This document shows, in pieces, positions 27,358 to 35,937 of a stretch of 64,000 bases of DNA (within the stretch, counting starts at the first letter, position 1; every line of letters starts with the position of its first letter). Under the pieces are notes generated by a model that made no database searches, was not told the origin of the DNA, and saw nothing but the letters and a program-made list of their open reading frames with translations. A program made the position numbers and the translations under genes. The stretch comes from Lachnospiraceae bacterium. GTDB taxonomy: Bacteria; Bacillota; Clostridia; Lachnospirales; Lachnospiraceae. The stretch is from NCBI GenBank assembly GCA_902363555.1, contig CABJAM010000008.1, positions 124,001 to 188,000 of the forward strand, in the 5' to 3' direction.

Positions 27358-27473
27358 AACTCCTCCCCCTCTGACTTTATAACGGATAAGCCCCGGAAAT
27401 AATTACACATTTTTCAACTTTTTTATATAAAAATAGCCCTGCGATTACCCGGTTCCGCTTCGTGCATAAAAAA

Positions 27474-27935
27474 CAGCCCTGCGCCAGGGATTTTTCTCAG
27501 GTTTGGGTGCCGACACGTCCAGGCTGCGATTCAGGGGCAGTTTTCCCGGGGCTGATCTCCCCAGGCTGGGGCAGCGCCTCTGACCGACCGGCCTGTGTTC
27601 CTTTGGAAAAAGCTTACGCAGGGCTTTAGTGAAACTTAGATTAAAAAAGCAATAATTCCGGGTCAGTTTTTCGTGCTCTCAAAGCCGAAAACTGAGGCCC
27701 AAGCGAGCGAAGGTCATCAAAGAGCTTCGGGAGCATTGGGCCGGTGCCCGGAATTATTGCCTTTTTAATCTTAGTTGAACTTAAGCACGAAGATGGCTTT
27801 TTCCAAAGGAACACAGGCCGGACGGTCAGAGGCGCTGCCCCAGCCTGGGGAAATCAGCCCCGGGAAAACCGCCCCGGAATCGCAGCCTGGATGTGTTGGC
27901 ACCCAAACCCGAGAAAAATCCCTGGCGCAGGGCTG
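27474..27935. repeat. Long palindromic structured element, copy A
   Basis: A 462-bp imperfect palindrome. The outer 25 bases (27474-27498) are perfectly complementary to 27911-27935, and pairing continues inward through about 120 bp with only about seven mismatches, then through a looser inner stem. The centre holds two successive hairpins. Hairpin 1 is about 27664-27694 (CAGTTTTTCG/CGAAAACTG). Hairpin 2 is about 27695-27742 (GGCCCAA/TTGGGCC) with an inner stem CGAAG/CTTCG around TCATCAAAGA. The core is shared with copies B and C. It begins 18 nt past the lipoprotein stop codon. Short ORFs inside are by-products of the symmetry. Confidence 0.85.
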
Positions 27936-27953
27936 CATTCATTCCGATAGCTA

Positions 27954-28829
27954 TTACTGTGCTGCTGTTACAGAGGTAATGTGGGGATTTACACCCTCAT
28001 ACCAGTACAGGAAGCCTTCCATATCGATCACATCGCCGATTTTCAAGTCCTTTACGGCCTGGTAAACGTCGGTTGTTTTATCGCACAGATAGGATTCTAC
28101 GGTAAATGTATAGTTTTCACCATTGAGGGAAACTTTGAAATACAGATCGTCTCCATCCTCGCCGGAGCCATCCCAGTTATACAGGAAAGCCACATCATTT
28201 CCGTCTGCATCCTGGCCGGCTGCTTCAACGGTCATGCCTTTGAAGGCAACGAATTTATTCTGATTCTGGATCAGCTCATCGGTTCCAAGAAGCTCAGTCA
28301 CATCCAGTGCAGGTGCTATGTAGCTGCCGTCCAGAATTTCAAAGGTGGCGCCTTCGGCAATTTCAACTTCGCCGGACCATTCGGTTTTATATCCGGTTAC
28401 CTTGATCTTTGTTCCGGGAACCAGCTTAGCGTAGTCCTCTTCGGAGCAGGTCATGTTGTAGACGAAGTAAGCGCCGTCCTCATCCTGGGTGTATACAGTG
28501 GCTTTGTTATCCCACCAGGACTGCTTTGCCTGTACGTAGGTTTCGATAACGACCTGACTTTCAAGCTCTGCTGCCATGTACTCTTCATAAGTCATAACGC
28601 CCTCGGGTGCAGTGTTTCCGGTTTCTTCGGCACTGCTTTCCGGTGCGGATGTGTCCGCAGCTTCGGTGTCTGCGGCTGCTGTTGTTTTTGGCGCTTCGGT
28701 TTCCGCGGATGTGGTTTTTGGAGCGTCGGTGTCTGCTGGTGTGGTTGCTTTGGAATTGTCAGACTGCCCGCAGCCTGCGAATACCAGCATAAGGGTGAGT
28801 ACTATTGATAATACAACTGTCTTTTTCAT
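27954..28829 (-). CDS. Lipoprotein with paired OB-fold-like domains, function unknown
   Basis: A 291-residue protein beginning MKKTVVLSIVLTLMLVFAGCGQ, a signal peptide with a lipobox (FAGC). A Thr/Ala/Glu-rich linker follows (about 25-80, repeats of APKTTSAETE type). Then come two similar beta-rich regions (WWDNKATVYTQDEDGAYFVYNM and FKGMTVEAAGQDADGNDVAFLYNW) that look like OB-fold units. It should be anchored outside the cytoplasmic membrane. ATG at 28829 has AGGAG upstream; the longer in-frame reading is unlikely. Element A sits directly after its stop. I do not recognise a specific function. Confidence 0.85.
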   Translation of the reverse strand: MKKTVVLSIVLTLMLVFAGCGQSDNSKATTPADTDAPKTTSAETEAPKTTAAADTEAADTSAPESSAEETGNTAPEGVMTYEEYMAAELESQVVIETYVQAKQSWWDNKATVYTQDEDGAYFVYNMTCSEEDYAKLVPGTKIKVTGYKTEWSGEVEIAEGATFEILDGSYIAPALDVTELLGTDELIQNQNKFVAFKGMTVEAAGQDADGNDVAFLYNWDGSGEDGDDLYFKVSLNGENYTFTVESYLCDKTTDVYQAVKDLKIGDVIDMEGFLYWYEGVNPHITSVTAAQ

Positions 28830-28877
28830 GTTTTCTCCTTTTCTCTGAAAAAAATTTGTTGCCATGAGTTTTGGGGG

Positions 28878-29085
28878 GCTCCGCCCGATAGCAGTTGGCA
28901 GATGTGCCATTGCCTGCGAACGGGGCATGGCCGCGGACTGCTGCCTTGAAACCGTTCTACGGGGCTCCGCCGGGCTTTGAGCCATAGAACCCTACGGGTC
29001 CTATGGCTCACGGGCTTCGCCCGATAGCAGCCGACAGACATGCTATTGCCTGCGAGCAGGCATATCATGTCCGCCTGCTGCTGCC
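28878..29085. repeat. Paired hairpin repeats between the lipoprotein and sugar-binding genes
   Basis: Two related blocks (about 28878-28945 and 29012-29085) each run from CCCGATAGCAG through ATTGCCTGCGA to CTGCTGCC, and each can fold on itself. Between them GAGCCATAGAACC/GGTCCTATGGCTC forms a hairpin. Several GGGCTTCGCCC-like mini-hairpins also occur. The 317-bp gap shows no gene. Confidence 0.65.
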
Positions 29086-29146
29086 CGGCTCATGGCCTTC
29101 GCGTATATTATACCCCAAACACTAAATAAATCAATGTTTTTCTGCT

Positions 29147-30748
29147 TTATTTTCTTTTTGGGTGGCGCTTTTTAGTGCTTAGTAGCACATAAACCAGTAT
29201 ACATATCCACACCACACCCAGTCCTGCCAGCAGCAATACTGACGTCAAAGGCAGTTTTCCCAGTTCTTTTTTCCCAAAGCTGGATTCGGTGCCCTGGCCC
29301 AGACGGTAGAGGGAGGTGACGTCGCTGTATAGCTTTTGGATATACGCATCGTCCACCTTTTCCTTGCGCTTGACCGATTTCACCACGTTTTCGATGAGCT
29401 GGCCGGAGGCATCCCGGAGGGAGGCGGAGCCATTGAATACCGGGGTGACAAAGGTGTCGTCCGTGTGCTCTAAAAGAAGCTTTGTAGCCTCGATTTTCAC
29501 ATCATAATAGGTGCTGTTGTCCTCACCGCTGCGGGAGAGGTAGTCCTGATATTGGGCAGATTCCTGTGCCTTTGATGTGACGGGGATATAACCCTCGGTC
29601 TGGGAGTAGGCGATCTGGACGTCATTGGTGAGAAGATACTGGGCAAACAGCCAGGACGCCAGCACCTCCTGTGAATCCGCTTTGTTAAATACGCAGACCG
29701 ACGGCCCCTGAGAGATCATCTGAGGGTGCTCCACATCAAACTGCGGGATCATCCGTACCTCCGTATCAAAATCAACCAGATCCTCCTCGCTGATATCGCA
29801 AAGGGGCGCATGACTTCCCATCCATGTGGCTCCGGCTGTGGAGTCAATGGCAAATATACACTGTCCGGCGTTGAGAAAATTGGCGGGATAGCTGGATATT
29901 TTAAAGGTGGAAAATGCACCGTTCGTCACGTGGCCGGCGATCGTATGGAGCAGCGTTGTTGTTGTATCATTGAAAATTTCGATATCGCCCGCATCGGTGG
30001 AATAGCCGGCGCCCTGCTGCCGGAGCATCTGGATCATCATGTTATCCGTAGACTTATAAATAAAAGGGATCATAACCTTCTGGCCGTTGATCTTATAGAT
30101 ACCCTCGCTGTCCTTTTCAGCCGCCGCATCGGCCACCTCCCAGATGAAATCCCAGGTCAGCACCTCAGGAAGCTCATAGCCCAAAGCCTCCACATAGGTC
30201 CGGTTAATATAGCAGGCCTCTGTGGACCGCATAAAAGGAATGGCGTAATAATGCCCGTTAATGGAGCCTTCCTCCAGAAATTTGGAAATGACCTCATTTT
30301 GCTCAGGCGCATCATATTTCACCTCACTGCCCCCGAAGCCGTACTTTTCGTCTGTAAACAGGTCATCCAGCGGCGCTACCACGTTGTCACCGGTTAAATA
30401 GGTGGCGATGTGATCCGGGTAGGTGATGCACACATTGGGCGTCGTATTTGTGGAAATATTTGTAATAACATCATTATATATTTTACCGTAATCCGTGTAC
30501 AAGCGGAGATTTACCGTGATGTTCGGGTACAGCGTCTGGAAATCGGCAATGGCTTTTTTATAAATTTCCGTCTGCGCTTTATTTGTATCATTCTTGGCCC
30601 AGAAGGTGATCTCGTAATCTTTCGACGTATCAAACGCTTCCGGAACCGTAAAATCCGGCAGCCCTCTGGAGCCGTGACAGCCGGTCATGGCAAAAGTTCC
30701 AAGGACGGCCAATAACAAAAGCATCCCTTTTTTAAGCATTTGTCTCAT
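29147..30748 (-). CDS. Sugar ABC transporter substrate-binding lipoprotein with C-terminal membrane helix
   Basis: A 533-residue family-1 solute-binding protein. It has a signal peptide and lipobox (AMTGCHG), then a binding-protein body starting YEITFWAKNDTNKAQTEIYKKAIADFQTLYPNITVNL and containing YAIPFMRSTEACYINRTYVEALG. Unusually, a strong hydrophobic helix (about 503-525, VLLLAGLGVVWICILVYVLL) followed by KKRHPKRK closes the protein, so both ends may be anchored. It overlaps the permease gene upstream by four bases and ends a four-gene operon. Confidence 0.9.
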   Translation of the reverse strand: MRQMLKKGMLLLLAVLGTFAMTGCHGSRGLPDFTVPEAFDTSKDYEITFWAKNDTNKAQTEIYKKAIADFQTLYPNITVNLRLYTDYGKIYNDVITNISTNTTPNVCITYPDHIATYLTGDNVVAPLDDLFTDEKYGFGGSEVKYDAPEQNEVISKFLEEGSINGHYYAIPFMRSTEACYINRTYVEALGYELPEVLTWDFIWEVADAAAEKDSEGIYKINGQKVMIPFIYKSTDNMMIQMLRQQGAGYSTDAGDIEIFNDTTTTLLHTIAGHVTNGAFSTFKISSYPANFLNAGQCIFAIDSTAGATWMGSHAPLCDISEEDLVDFDTEVRMIPQFDVEHPQMISQGPSVCVFNKADSQEVLASWLFAQYLLTNDVQIAYSQTEGYIPVTSKAQESAQYQDYLSRSGEDNSTYYDVKIEATKLLLEHTDDTFVTPVFNGSASLRDASGQLIENVVKSVKRKEKVDDAYIQKLYSDVTSLYRLGQGTESSFGKKELGKLPLTSVLLLAGLGVVWICILVYVLLSTKKRHPKRK

Positions 30749-31632
30749 CCCTTTGTACCTCCCCGGGCCACTCCGGCCATGACCTTTTTGCGGAATACAA
30801 GGAACAGTACAATGAGCGGAACGGATATGACAACCACCGCCGCCATCATCGCCGGAATATTTTCCCGGCCAAAGCCATTTTCCCGAATCTCCTGAATCCC
30901 ATTGGACACCAGGTAATAATTGGGGTCATCGGTGATCAAACGGGGCCATACATAGGAATTCCAGCATTCGATAACCTTCAGAATGACAATCGTGATCAGC
31001 GTCGGCTTGCAAATGGGCATCATCACCCGCCGCAGATAGCGAAAATCCGACGTGCCGTCCACCTTGGCGGCGTAGTACAGCTCGTCCGGAATCTGGGCAA
31101 AATTTTCCTTCAGCAGATAAATGTAAAAAACCGAGGTGACCGATGGCAGGATCAGGCCCGTAAATGTATTGCGCAGCCCCAGATTGGTGATGGTCGTAAA
31201 ATTAGTGATCACCACCAGCTCATTGGGAATCATCATCAACGCCAGAAAAAAGGTAAATACCAGATTTTTCCCGCGAAACTCCAGCCGTGCAAAGGCAAAG
31301 GCGGCCAAAATGATCACTGCCAGCATCAGTACAGTGGTGATCACCGTAAATACAAGCGTGTTCAAAAGATATTTGGCCAGGGACACCGCCGTAAATGCAT
31401 CCACATAATTTTGCAGCGTGGGCGACAGTGTGAAGAATTTTGGTATATATTCGGAGTTATAGGCGCCATAGCTTTTTACAGAGGTCAGGATCATCCAGTA
31501 AAAGGGAAACAGCACCACGACGGCCCATATAATAAGCAGCGCATAGACAACGATGTGGCCGGCCCTTTTACGATTTCTCGCCGACTTTTCTATTTTTTCA
31601 TAATCCATTTGTTTTTCCATACAAAATCCCAT
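30745..31632 (-). CDS. Sugar ABC transporter permease (MalG-like)
   Basis: A protein of about 295 residues with six membrane segments and the EAA loop (EELYYAAKVDGTSDFRYLRRVMMPICKP is the region, with the DGTSDFRYLRRVMMP core). It belongs to the carbohydrate-uptake CUT1 inner-membrane subunits. ATG at 31632 lies behind AAGGA; the GTG at 31680 is also in frame but less likely. It is the third gene of the sugar transport operon. Confidence 0.93.
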   Translation of the reverse strand: MGFCMEKQMDYEKIEKSARNRKRAGHIVVYALLIIWAVVVLFPFYWMILTSVKSYGAYNSEYIPKFFTLSPTLQNYVDAFTAVSLAKYLLNTLVFTVITTVLMLAVIILAAFAFARLEFRGKNLVFTFFLALMMIPNELVVITNFTTITNLGLRNTFTGLILPSVTSVFYIYLLKENFAQIPDELYYAAKVDGTSDFRYLRRVMMPICKPTLITIVILKVIECWNSYVWPRLITDDPNYYLVSNGIQEIRENGFGRENIPAMMAAVVVISVPLIVLFLVFRKKVMAGVARGGTKG

Positions 31633-31707
31633 CTCTTTCCTTACGAATAATGGTAAATTTATATTTTCATAAACCAGCACAGTGAGGGTGCAGGCCTGTT
31701 TGAATGC

Positions 31708-32604
31708 TTACGAATAATGTACATGCTTCCTGCTGACAAGGAGATTGATGCATGTAATGGTGAGGACAATGGCAAACAAAATAATTGCCGCCGCCGAAGC
31801 ATAGGATGGATAACCGCCGCTGTCGCCATAGAGCATATCGTAAACATATCCCACAATGGTATTCATCCCGGACGCATTTAAGTCGGTGCCAAATAAGGCC
31901 ACGGCGTCGCTGTATGCCTTAAATGCTCCGATAAAGCCCGTGATCACCAGATAAAAAATCATCGGTGAGATCATGGGCAGTGTGATCTTACGAAAGATTC
32001 TGAACCTGGACGTGCCGTCCACCCTTGCAGCATTGTAATAGATCGGATTCACCGAGGCCAGGGCGCTGGTGAGGATCAGTATCTTAAAGGGCATGACCAC
32101 CCAGATCGTATAAAAGCATAAAACAAACATTTTCGCCCAGTAAGGGCCGTCAATAAAATCAACAGAGCTGCCGCCGAACGCATTGATGAACAGATTCACC
32201 AGACCGTCGGAATATGCCGTTTTCTGAAAAAGGATCATAAACACAAGGCCCACCGCCAGCGTATTGGTCACGTAGGGGAGAAAATAAACCGTCTGAAATA
32301 AATCCCGCAGCGGCTTGATGGCGCTTAAAGCCACGGAAATACCCAGCGCCAGCCCCGTGGATACCGGCACGGTAATGATCACCAGTATAAAGGTATTTTT
32401 CAATGCCTGCAAAAAGTACGGGTCGTGCAGAACATAGGAAAAATTGTAGGATCCCACGCCCCAAAAGGTCTGTGACGCCGAGTTATAGCCCTCCTCAAAG
32501 GAGTAAATAAATACATCAATCAGGGGATAAATCAAAAAGGCCCCTAGAAACACGATCACCGGCAAAAGATACAGCCAGCTCTTTAAATTATTTTTTTTCA
32601 TCAT
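31708..32604 (-). CDS. Sugar ABC transporter permease (MalF-like)
   Basis: A protein of about 298 residues with six membrane helices and the EAA loop (YYNAARVDGTSRFRIFRKI). It is the CUT1 partner of the permease downstream. ATG at 32604 is chosen; GTG at 32610 is in frame. It lies nine bases after the ATPase stop, so the genes are cotranscribed. Confidence 0.93.
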   Translation of the reverse strand: MMKKNNLKSWLYLLPVIVFLGAFLIYPLIDVFIYSFEEGYNSASQTFWGVGSYNFSYVLHDPYFLQALKNTFILVIITVPVSTGLALGISVALSAIKPLRDLFQTVYFLPYVTNTLAVGLVFMILFQKTAYSDGLVNLFINAFGGSSVDFIDGPYWAKMFVLCFYTIWVVMPFKILILTSALASVNPIYYNAARVDGTSRFRIFRKITLPMISPMIFYLVITGFIGAFKAYSDAVALFGTDLNASGMNTIVGYVYDMLYGDSGGYPSYASAAAIILFAIVLTITCINLLVSRKHVHYS

Positions 32605-32613
32605 TATCACCCG

Positions 32614-33720
32614 TTATCCAAGCTCAAAACGGATCCGCTCTTCCGTTTCTTTATGAAATAAAAATACCTTCCGCGGCTTTATAGCAAATGCCACCGTCTT
32701 TGCATGTTCCTCCGGCGGATTCTCAGCATCGATAATGGAGCGGATAACCACATTTTGTGAATTTTCGTGGGTGGAGACCACGCTCACATCCCTGCCCATG
32801 ACCTCCAGATGGCTCAGATGGCAGTGGAGCGGGCCATCCTCCTGTAAAATAAAGCCTTCCGGTCGGATACCCACAAAAACGGGCTGGTCAGGAACAGCAC
32901 ACACGTCCAAAACCGCCTCGCCGCCGATATACAGCCGCCGGCCGCGGACCTCACCGTCAAAAACATTGATCGGCGGCGTTCCGAGAAACCTGGCGACAAA
33001 AAGATTTACCGGGTCGTCATAAACCGCCTGGGGCCTGCCGATCTGCTGCACAACGCCCGCCTTCATCACAACGATGATATCTGAAATGCTCATGGCTTCA
33101 TCCTGATCGTGGGTGACAAATATCGTAGTGATCTTCGTCTCCCTCTGTATCCGCTTGATCTCCTCCCGGGTCTGAAGTCTCAAACGGGCATCCAGATTGG
33201 AAAGGGGCTCGTCCAGCAGCAGCACCCTGGGTGTTTTCACAAGTGCTCTGGCAATGGCCACACGCTGCTGCTGGCCGCCGGAAAGCTCATTGGGCTTGCG
33301 CTCCATCAGTTCTTCGATCTGGACCATCCGGGCAGCCGCGTAAACCTTTTCCTTCATCTTTTCCTTAGAAAGCTTATCTGCCCCTTTCAGATTTTCCAGC
33401 GGAAAACGGATATTTTCCTCCACGGTCAGGTGGGGATAAAGGGCATAATTTTGAAATACAAGACCGACACCTCTGTTTTCCGGAGGTAAGTTCGTGACAT
33501 CATCCTCACCGAAGAATATCTTTCCGCCAGTGGGCTTTTGCAGACCGCAGATCAGATTCAGTGTCGTACTTTTCCCACAGCCGGAGGGGCCCAGCAGGCC
33601 TACCAGAGCGCCGTCCGGGATTTCAAAATTAAAGTCGTTCACAGCCACGACTTCCCCCCGCGCCTTTTTATTCCGGGCGGGAAATTTCTTTGTTAGATTT
33701 TGAAATACTATTTTCATCAT
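32614..33720 (-). CDS. Sugar ABC transporter ATPase (MsmK/UgpC-like)
   Basis: A 368-residue ATPase with Walker A GPSGCGKST, signature LSGGQQQRV, Walker B LLLDEPLSNLDA and the H-loop VTHDQDEAM. It also has the C-terminal TOBE-type domain of about 120 residues usual in CUT1 ATPases. It is the first gene of ATPase-permease-permease-binding protein. Unlike many clostridial operons, which share one orphan ATPase, this transporter brings its own. The sugar is not identifiable from sequence. Confidence 0.95.
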   Translation of the reverse strand: MMKIVFQNLTKKFPARNKKARGEVVAVNDFNFEIPDGALVGLLGPSGCGKSTTLNLICGLQKPTGGKIFFGEDDVTNLPPENRGVGLVFQNYALYPHLTVEENIRFPLENLKGADKLSKEKMKEKVYAAARMVQIEELMERKPNELSGGQQQRVAIARALVKTPRVLLLDEPLSNLDARLRLQTREEIKRIQRETKITTIFVTHDQDEAMSISDIIVVMKAGVVQQIGRPQAVYDDPVNLFVARFLGTPPINVFDGEVRGRRLYIGGEAVLDVCAVPDQPVFVGIRPEGFILQEDGPLHCHLSHLEVMGRDVSVVSTHENSQNVVIRSIIDAENPPEEHAKTVAFAIKPRKVFLFHKETEERIRFELG

Positions 33721-33948
33721 AAGCCTCCAATTTAAGCTTCTTTTTTACTATGAGCACCGGGTGCTCCATCCGGCCAGAGGCGCGCCTGTAAAGCCAGACG
33801 CAGGGCCGTATGCAAAGCTGTACCAACGGCTGTACGTTAGCCGATGGCTGCCTCTTAACCCGACAGGCAAGTCAATACTTTAATACACTATCATAAGTAT
33901 ATCCGGCATTTCTGCTAAAGTCAATCTCAGTAAAATTTAAATAGCCAA

Positions 33949-34014
33949 AAAACATCCGCCAAACCATGGACGAACGCTTAATAAGCGTCATCCATCCTGG
34001 TTTACGGATGTTTT
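33949..34014 (-). terminator. Long terminator hairpin after the YaiI-like gene
   Basis: AAAACATCCG pairs with CGGATGTTTT, and pairing continues through AAACC/GGTTT, TGGA/TCCA and ACGCTTAATAAGCGT. On the minus strand it ends in six T, 24 bp after the gene stop. The rest of the gap (33721-33948) holds a small palindrome (GAGCACC/GGTGCTC at 33752-33766) and no gene. Confidence 0.85.
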
Positions 34015-34037
34015 AACAAAGCATGCCGAACAATATG

Positions 34038-34487
34038 TTAACCAGACACACCCCTCGTGATGAGCCGCTCCAGCGCATCTTCAAACCGGTCGTCATCCTG
34101 CGTTGTCCGCTTCGCCGGTCCTTTTAAATGATGCTTTGACTTTGACCGGCGGGCTTTCCCTGAAAGATGGCGCTCCATAAGCATCTGGTCGATGTTGTCA
34201 TTGGTATACCACCTGCCGCTCTGATGTATGCCATAGGCGCCCTTTCCCAATATCATAGCCGCGACACCGTAATCCTGGGTCACGACAATATCTCCTTTTT
34301 GGCACTGGTTTAACAGTGCAAAATCCACCGCGTCCGCTCCAGCCCCAATCACCTTGACCTCACTGTATTCCGAACGCAGAACGTGGTTCGTATCACATAA
34401 GAGAAGGACCGGGATTTTATGGCGGGCGGCAACGCGCTCCACGATGCGGGTCACCGGGCAGGCGTCGGCATCTACTAATATTTTCAT
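34038..34487 (-). CDS. YaiI/YqxD family protein (DUF188)
   Basis: A protein of about 149 residues with the family hallmarks ILVDADACPVTRIVE, GADAVDFALLNQCQKGDIVVTQDYGVA and a basic C-terminal region (KARRSKSKHHLKGPAKRTTQDDDRFEDAL). The fold is PIN-like; biochemical function is not established. ATG at 34487 has AAGGTG upstream; GTG at 34496 is in frame. Confidence 0.92.
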   Translation of the reverse strand: MKILVDADACPVTRIVERVAARHKIPVLLLCDTNHVLRSEYSEVKVIGAGADAVDFALLNQCQKGDIVVTQDYGVAAMILGKGAYGIHQSGRWYTNDNIDQMLMERHLSGKARRSKSKHHLKGPAKRTTQDDDRFEDALERLITRGVSG

Positions 34488-34538
34488 ACGCTTCACCTTA
34501 ATCTAAAGAGGATAACGTTTCGACGTTATCCCCTTGTT

Positions 34539-34566
34539 GTAACAGTTCAGAGAGGCCGAACTGTTC
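34539..34566. repeat. Short palindromic intergenic repeat, copy 4
   Basis: GTAACAGTTCAG ... GGCCGAACTGTT is a clear member of the 29-bp hairpin family, 12 bp downstream of the ArsC-like gene stop. A second hairpin, GATAACGTTTCGACGTTATC, lies just beside it. Confidence 0.7.
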
Positions 34567-34578
34567 TCTCGTTATCAT

Positions 34579-34932
34579 TTACAGCAGCTTCTTCGCCCAC
34601 TGCTCTTCCTTAAATCCTACCAACACAAAATCATCACCCAGTATGATCGGACGTTTTACAAGCATCCCGTCAGTAGCCAGTAGTGCGATTTTTTCGTCCT
34701 CGGACATTTCCGGCAGCTTATCCTTGAGCTTTTGCTCCTTGTAAAGCTTTCCGCTTGTATTAAAAAATTTCTGCAGCGGCAGCCCGCTTTTAGGATACCA
34801 CGCTGCCAGCTCCTCCGCCCTGGGATTATTTTCCACAATATGGCGGTCCAAAAATTCCACCTTATGCTCTGTAAGCCACTTCTTAGCACGTATACATGTG
34901 CTGCATTTTGGGTATTCAATGAATGTTATCAT
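34579..34932 (-). CDS. ArsC/Spx-family thioredoxin-fold protein
   Basis: A 117-residue protein starting MITFIEYPKCSTCIRAKKWL with a CxxC-type redox site (CSTC), then KRPIILGDDFVLVGFKEEQW near the end as in ArsC/YffB/Spx proteins. Members reduce arsenate or bind RNA polymerase; the exact type cannot be told from sequence. No arsenic genes are nearby. The start overlaps the end of the upstream gene by 17 bp. Confidence 0.9.
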   Translation of the reverse strand: MITFIEYPKCSTCIRAKKWLTEHKVEFLDRHIVENNPRAEELAAWYPKSGLPLQKFFNTSGKLYKEQKLKDKLPEMSEDEKIALLATDGMLVKRPIILGDDFVLVGFKEEQWAKKLL

Positions 34933-35908
34933 AAGATTCTCCTTTTAAATAATTATATGATTTTTGCAGACGCGGCGGAAGCTCACACGCTTTGCTGGCC
35001 TGCTCATAAAAACTGAGCCACATCGCATTATTATCTGTACACTCAATAAAATCCAGAACCGTGACAAAAGCGTCTGTGCGTTCACATTGCAACACTTTAC
35101 AATAAAAATCAATTTCAGTCTCCAATGAGCCCAGCGCCTGCCCCAGCCAGAGTGCGATATCACACAGGTATTCAATCTGACTGCTGATTTTATAAGAACG
35201 ATTTTTCTTGCTTTTCGCTGGTATTCCTATCTCTGACACCAGTTCATGGGTACACTTTAACGCCAGCTCCAATGCCTCCTTACTGCGGAGCGCATCCACA
35301 AAAACCGCAAGCAGCTGAATACGCCATACCTCCGGGTCTATCCCGCAGGAAGTTACTGTACTCAGCATTTCTTTGATATTACTTTGTGTATACCCGGAGG
35401 AAAACACTCTTTCCAGCACCATATTGTACAGGTATAGCTGAGATATTCCTACGGAATTAAAAGGATTTTCCGTAGAAAACAAATAGTAGCTGCAGGCGTA
35501 GGAAAGCACATTAAACAGCTTTTTCAATAACTGGCCGGAAGCTGCGTAATCCTCATCATCCGGTTTTATCCCCTCCAGCTCCTTAATATATCTTTTCACA
35601 ATAAAACGCCATTTGGGCCGTTCCTTTTTTGAGATCACACGATTGGGAGCAAAATAATTTTGTGCATAGGCATTTTCCAGAAACGTATCGATCTCACTCT
35701 TTAATACCGTAATATCCACCGGCGCGTCCACCGGTTTCGATGGCTTCTTTGCAATAGTACCCTGATTTGCCGCCATGTCCGTCAGCAACGGATCAATGTC
35801 GTTTTCCTTCTTCTGCCGGGGTATCTGCTTATACAACTCCACACACATTTTTTCCAATGTCAGCTTATCCACAGATTTCAGCAGATTTCTCAATTCCTGT
35901 ACTTTCAT
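34916..35908 (-). CDS. Unrecognised helical protein
   Basis: A protein of about 330 residues, predicted mostly helical and soluble. It begins MKVQELRNLLKSVDKLTLEKMCVELYKQIPRQKKENDIDPLL and has repeated Leu/Ser/Cys-rich helices (YACSYYLFSTENPFNSVGISQLYLYNMVLERVF). I see no catalytic motif and do not recognise the family. ATG at 35908 with AAAGGAAC upstream is preferred; the longer reading would start with TTG overlapping the previous stop. It is probably translated with the pRiA4b-like gene before it and is more AT-rich than most of the window. Confidence 0.75.
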   Translation of the reverse strand: MKVQELRNLLKSVDKLTLEKMCVELYKQIPRQKKENDIDPLLTDMAANQGTIAKKPSKPVDAPVDITVLKSEIDTFLENAYAQNYFAPNRVISKKERPKWRFIVKRYIKELEGIKPDDEDYAASGQLLKKLFNVLSYACSYYLFSTENPFNSVGISQLYLYNMVLERVFSSGYTQSNIKEMLSTVTSCGIDPEVWRIQLLAVFVDALRSKEALELALKCTHELVSEIGIPAKSKKNRSYKISSQIEYLCDIALWLGQALGSLETEIDFYCKVLQCERTDAFVTVLDFIECTDNNAMWLSFYEQASKACELPPRLQKSYNYLKGESYDNIH

Positions 35909-35937
35909 AATATCTACGTTCCTTTGATTATTTTTTA

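Noticed and set aside
27358..27440. A possible ECF autoregulatory promoter (TGAAAA ... CGTT)
   Set aside because: The two elements are about 26 bp apart, too far for an ECF promoter with 16-17 bp spacing.
27474..27935. Palindrome A as an ordinary insertion sequence
   Set aside because: No transposase frame and no target-site duplication is seen at its ends; the whole length is symmetric, unlike an IS with short terminal repeats.
27744..28065. Small open frames in palindrome A
   Set aside because: The symmetric sequence gives open frames on both strands; no homology or ribosome site supports coding.
27981..28808. Plus-strand open frame of 275 codons
   Set aside because: It is antisense to the lipoprotein; its Cys/Phe/Gly-rich translation is a complement artefact.
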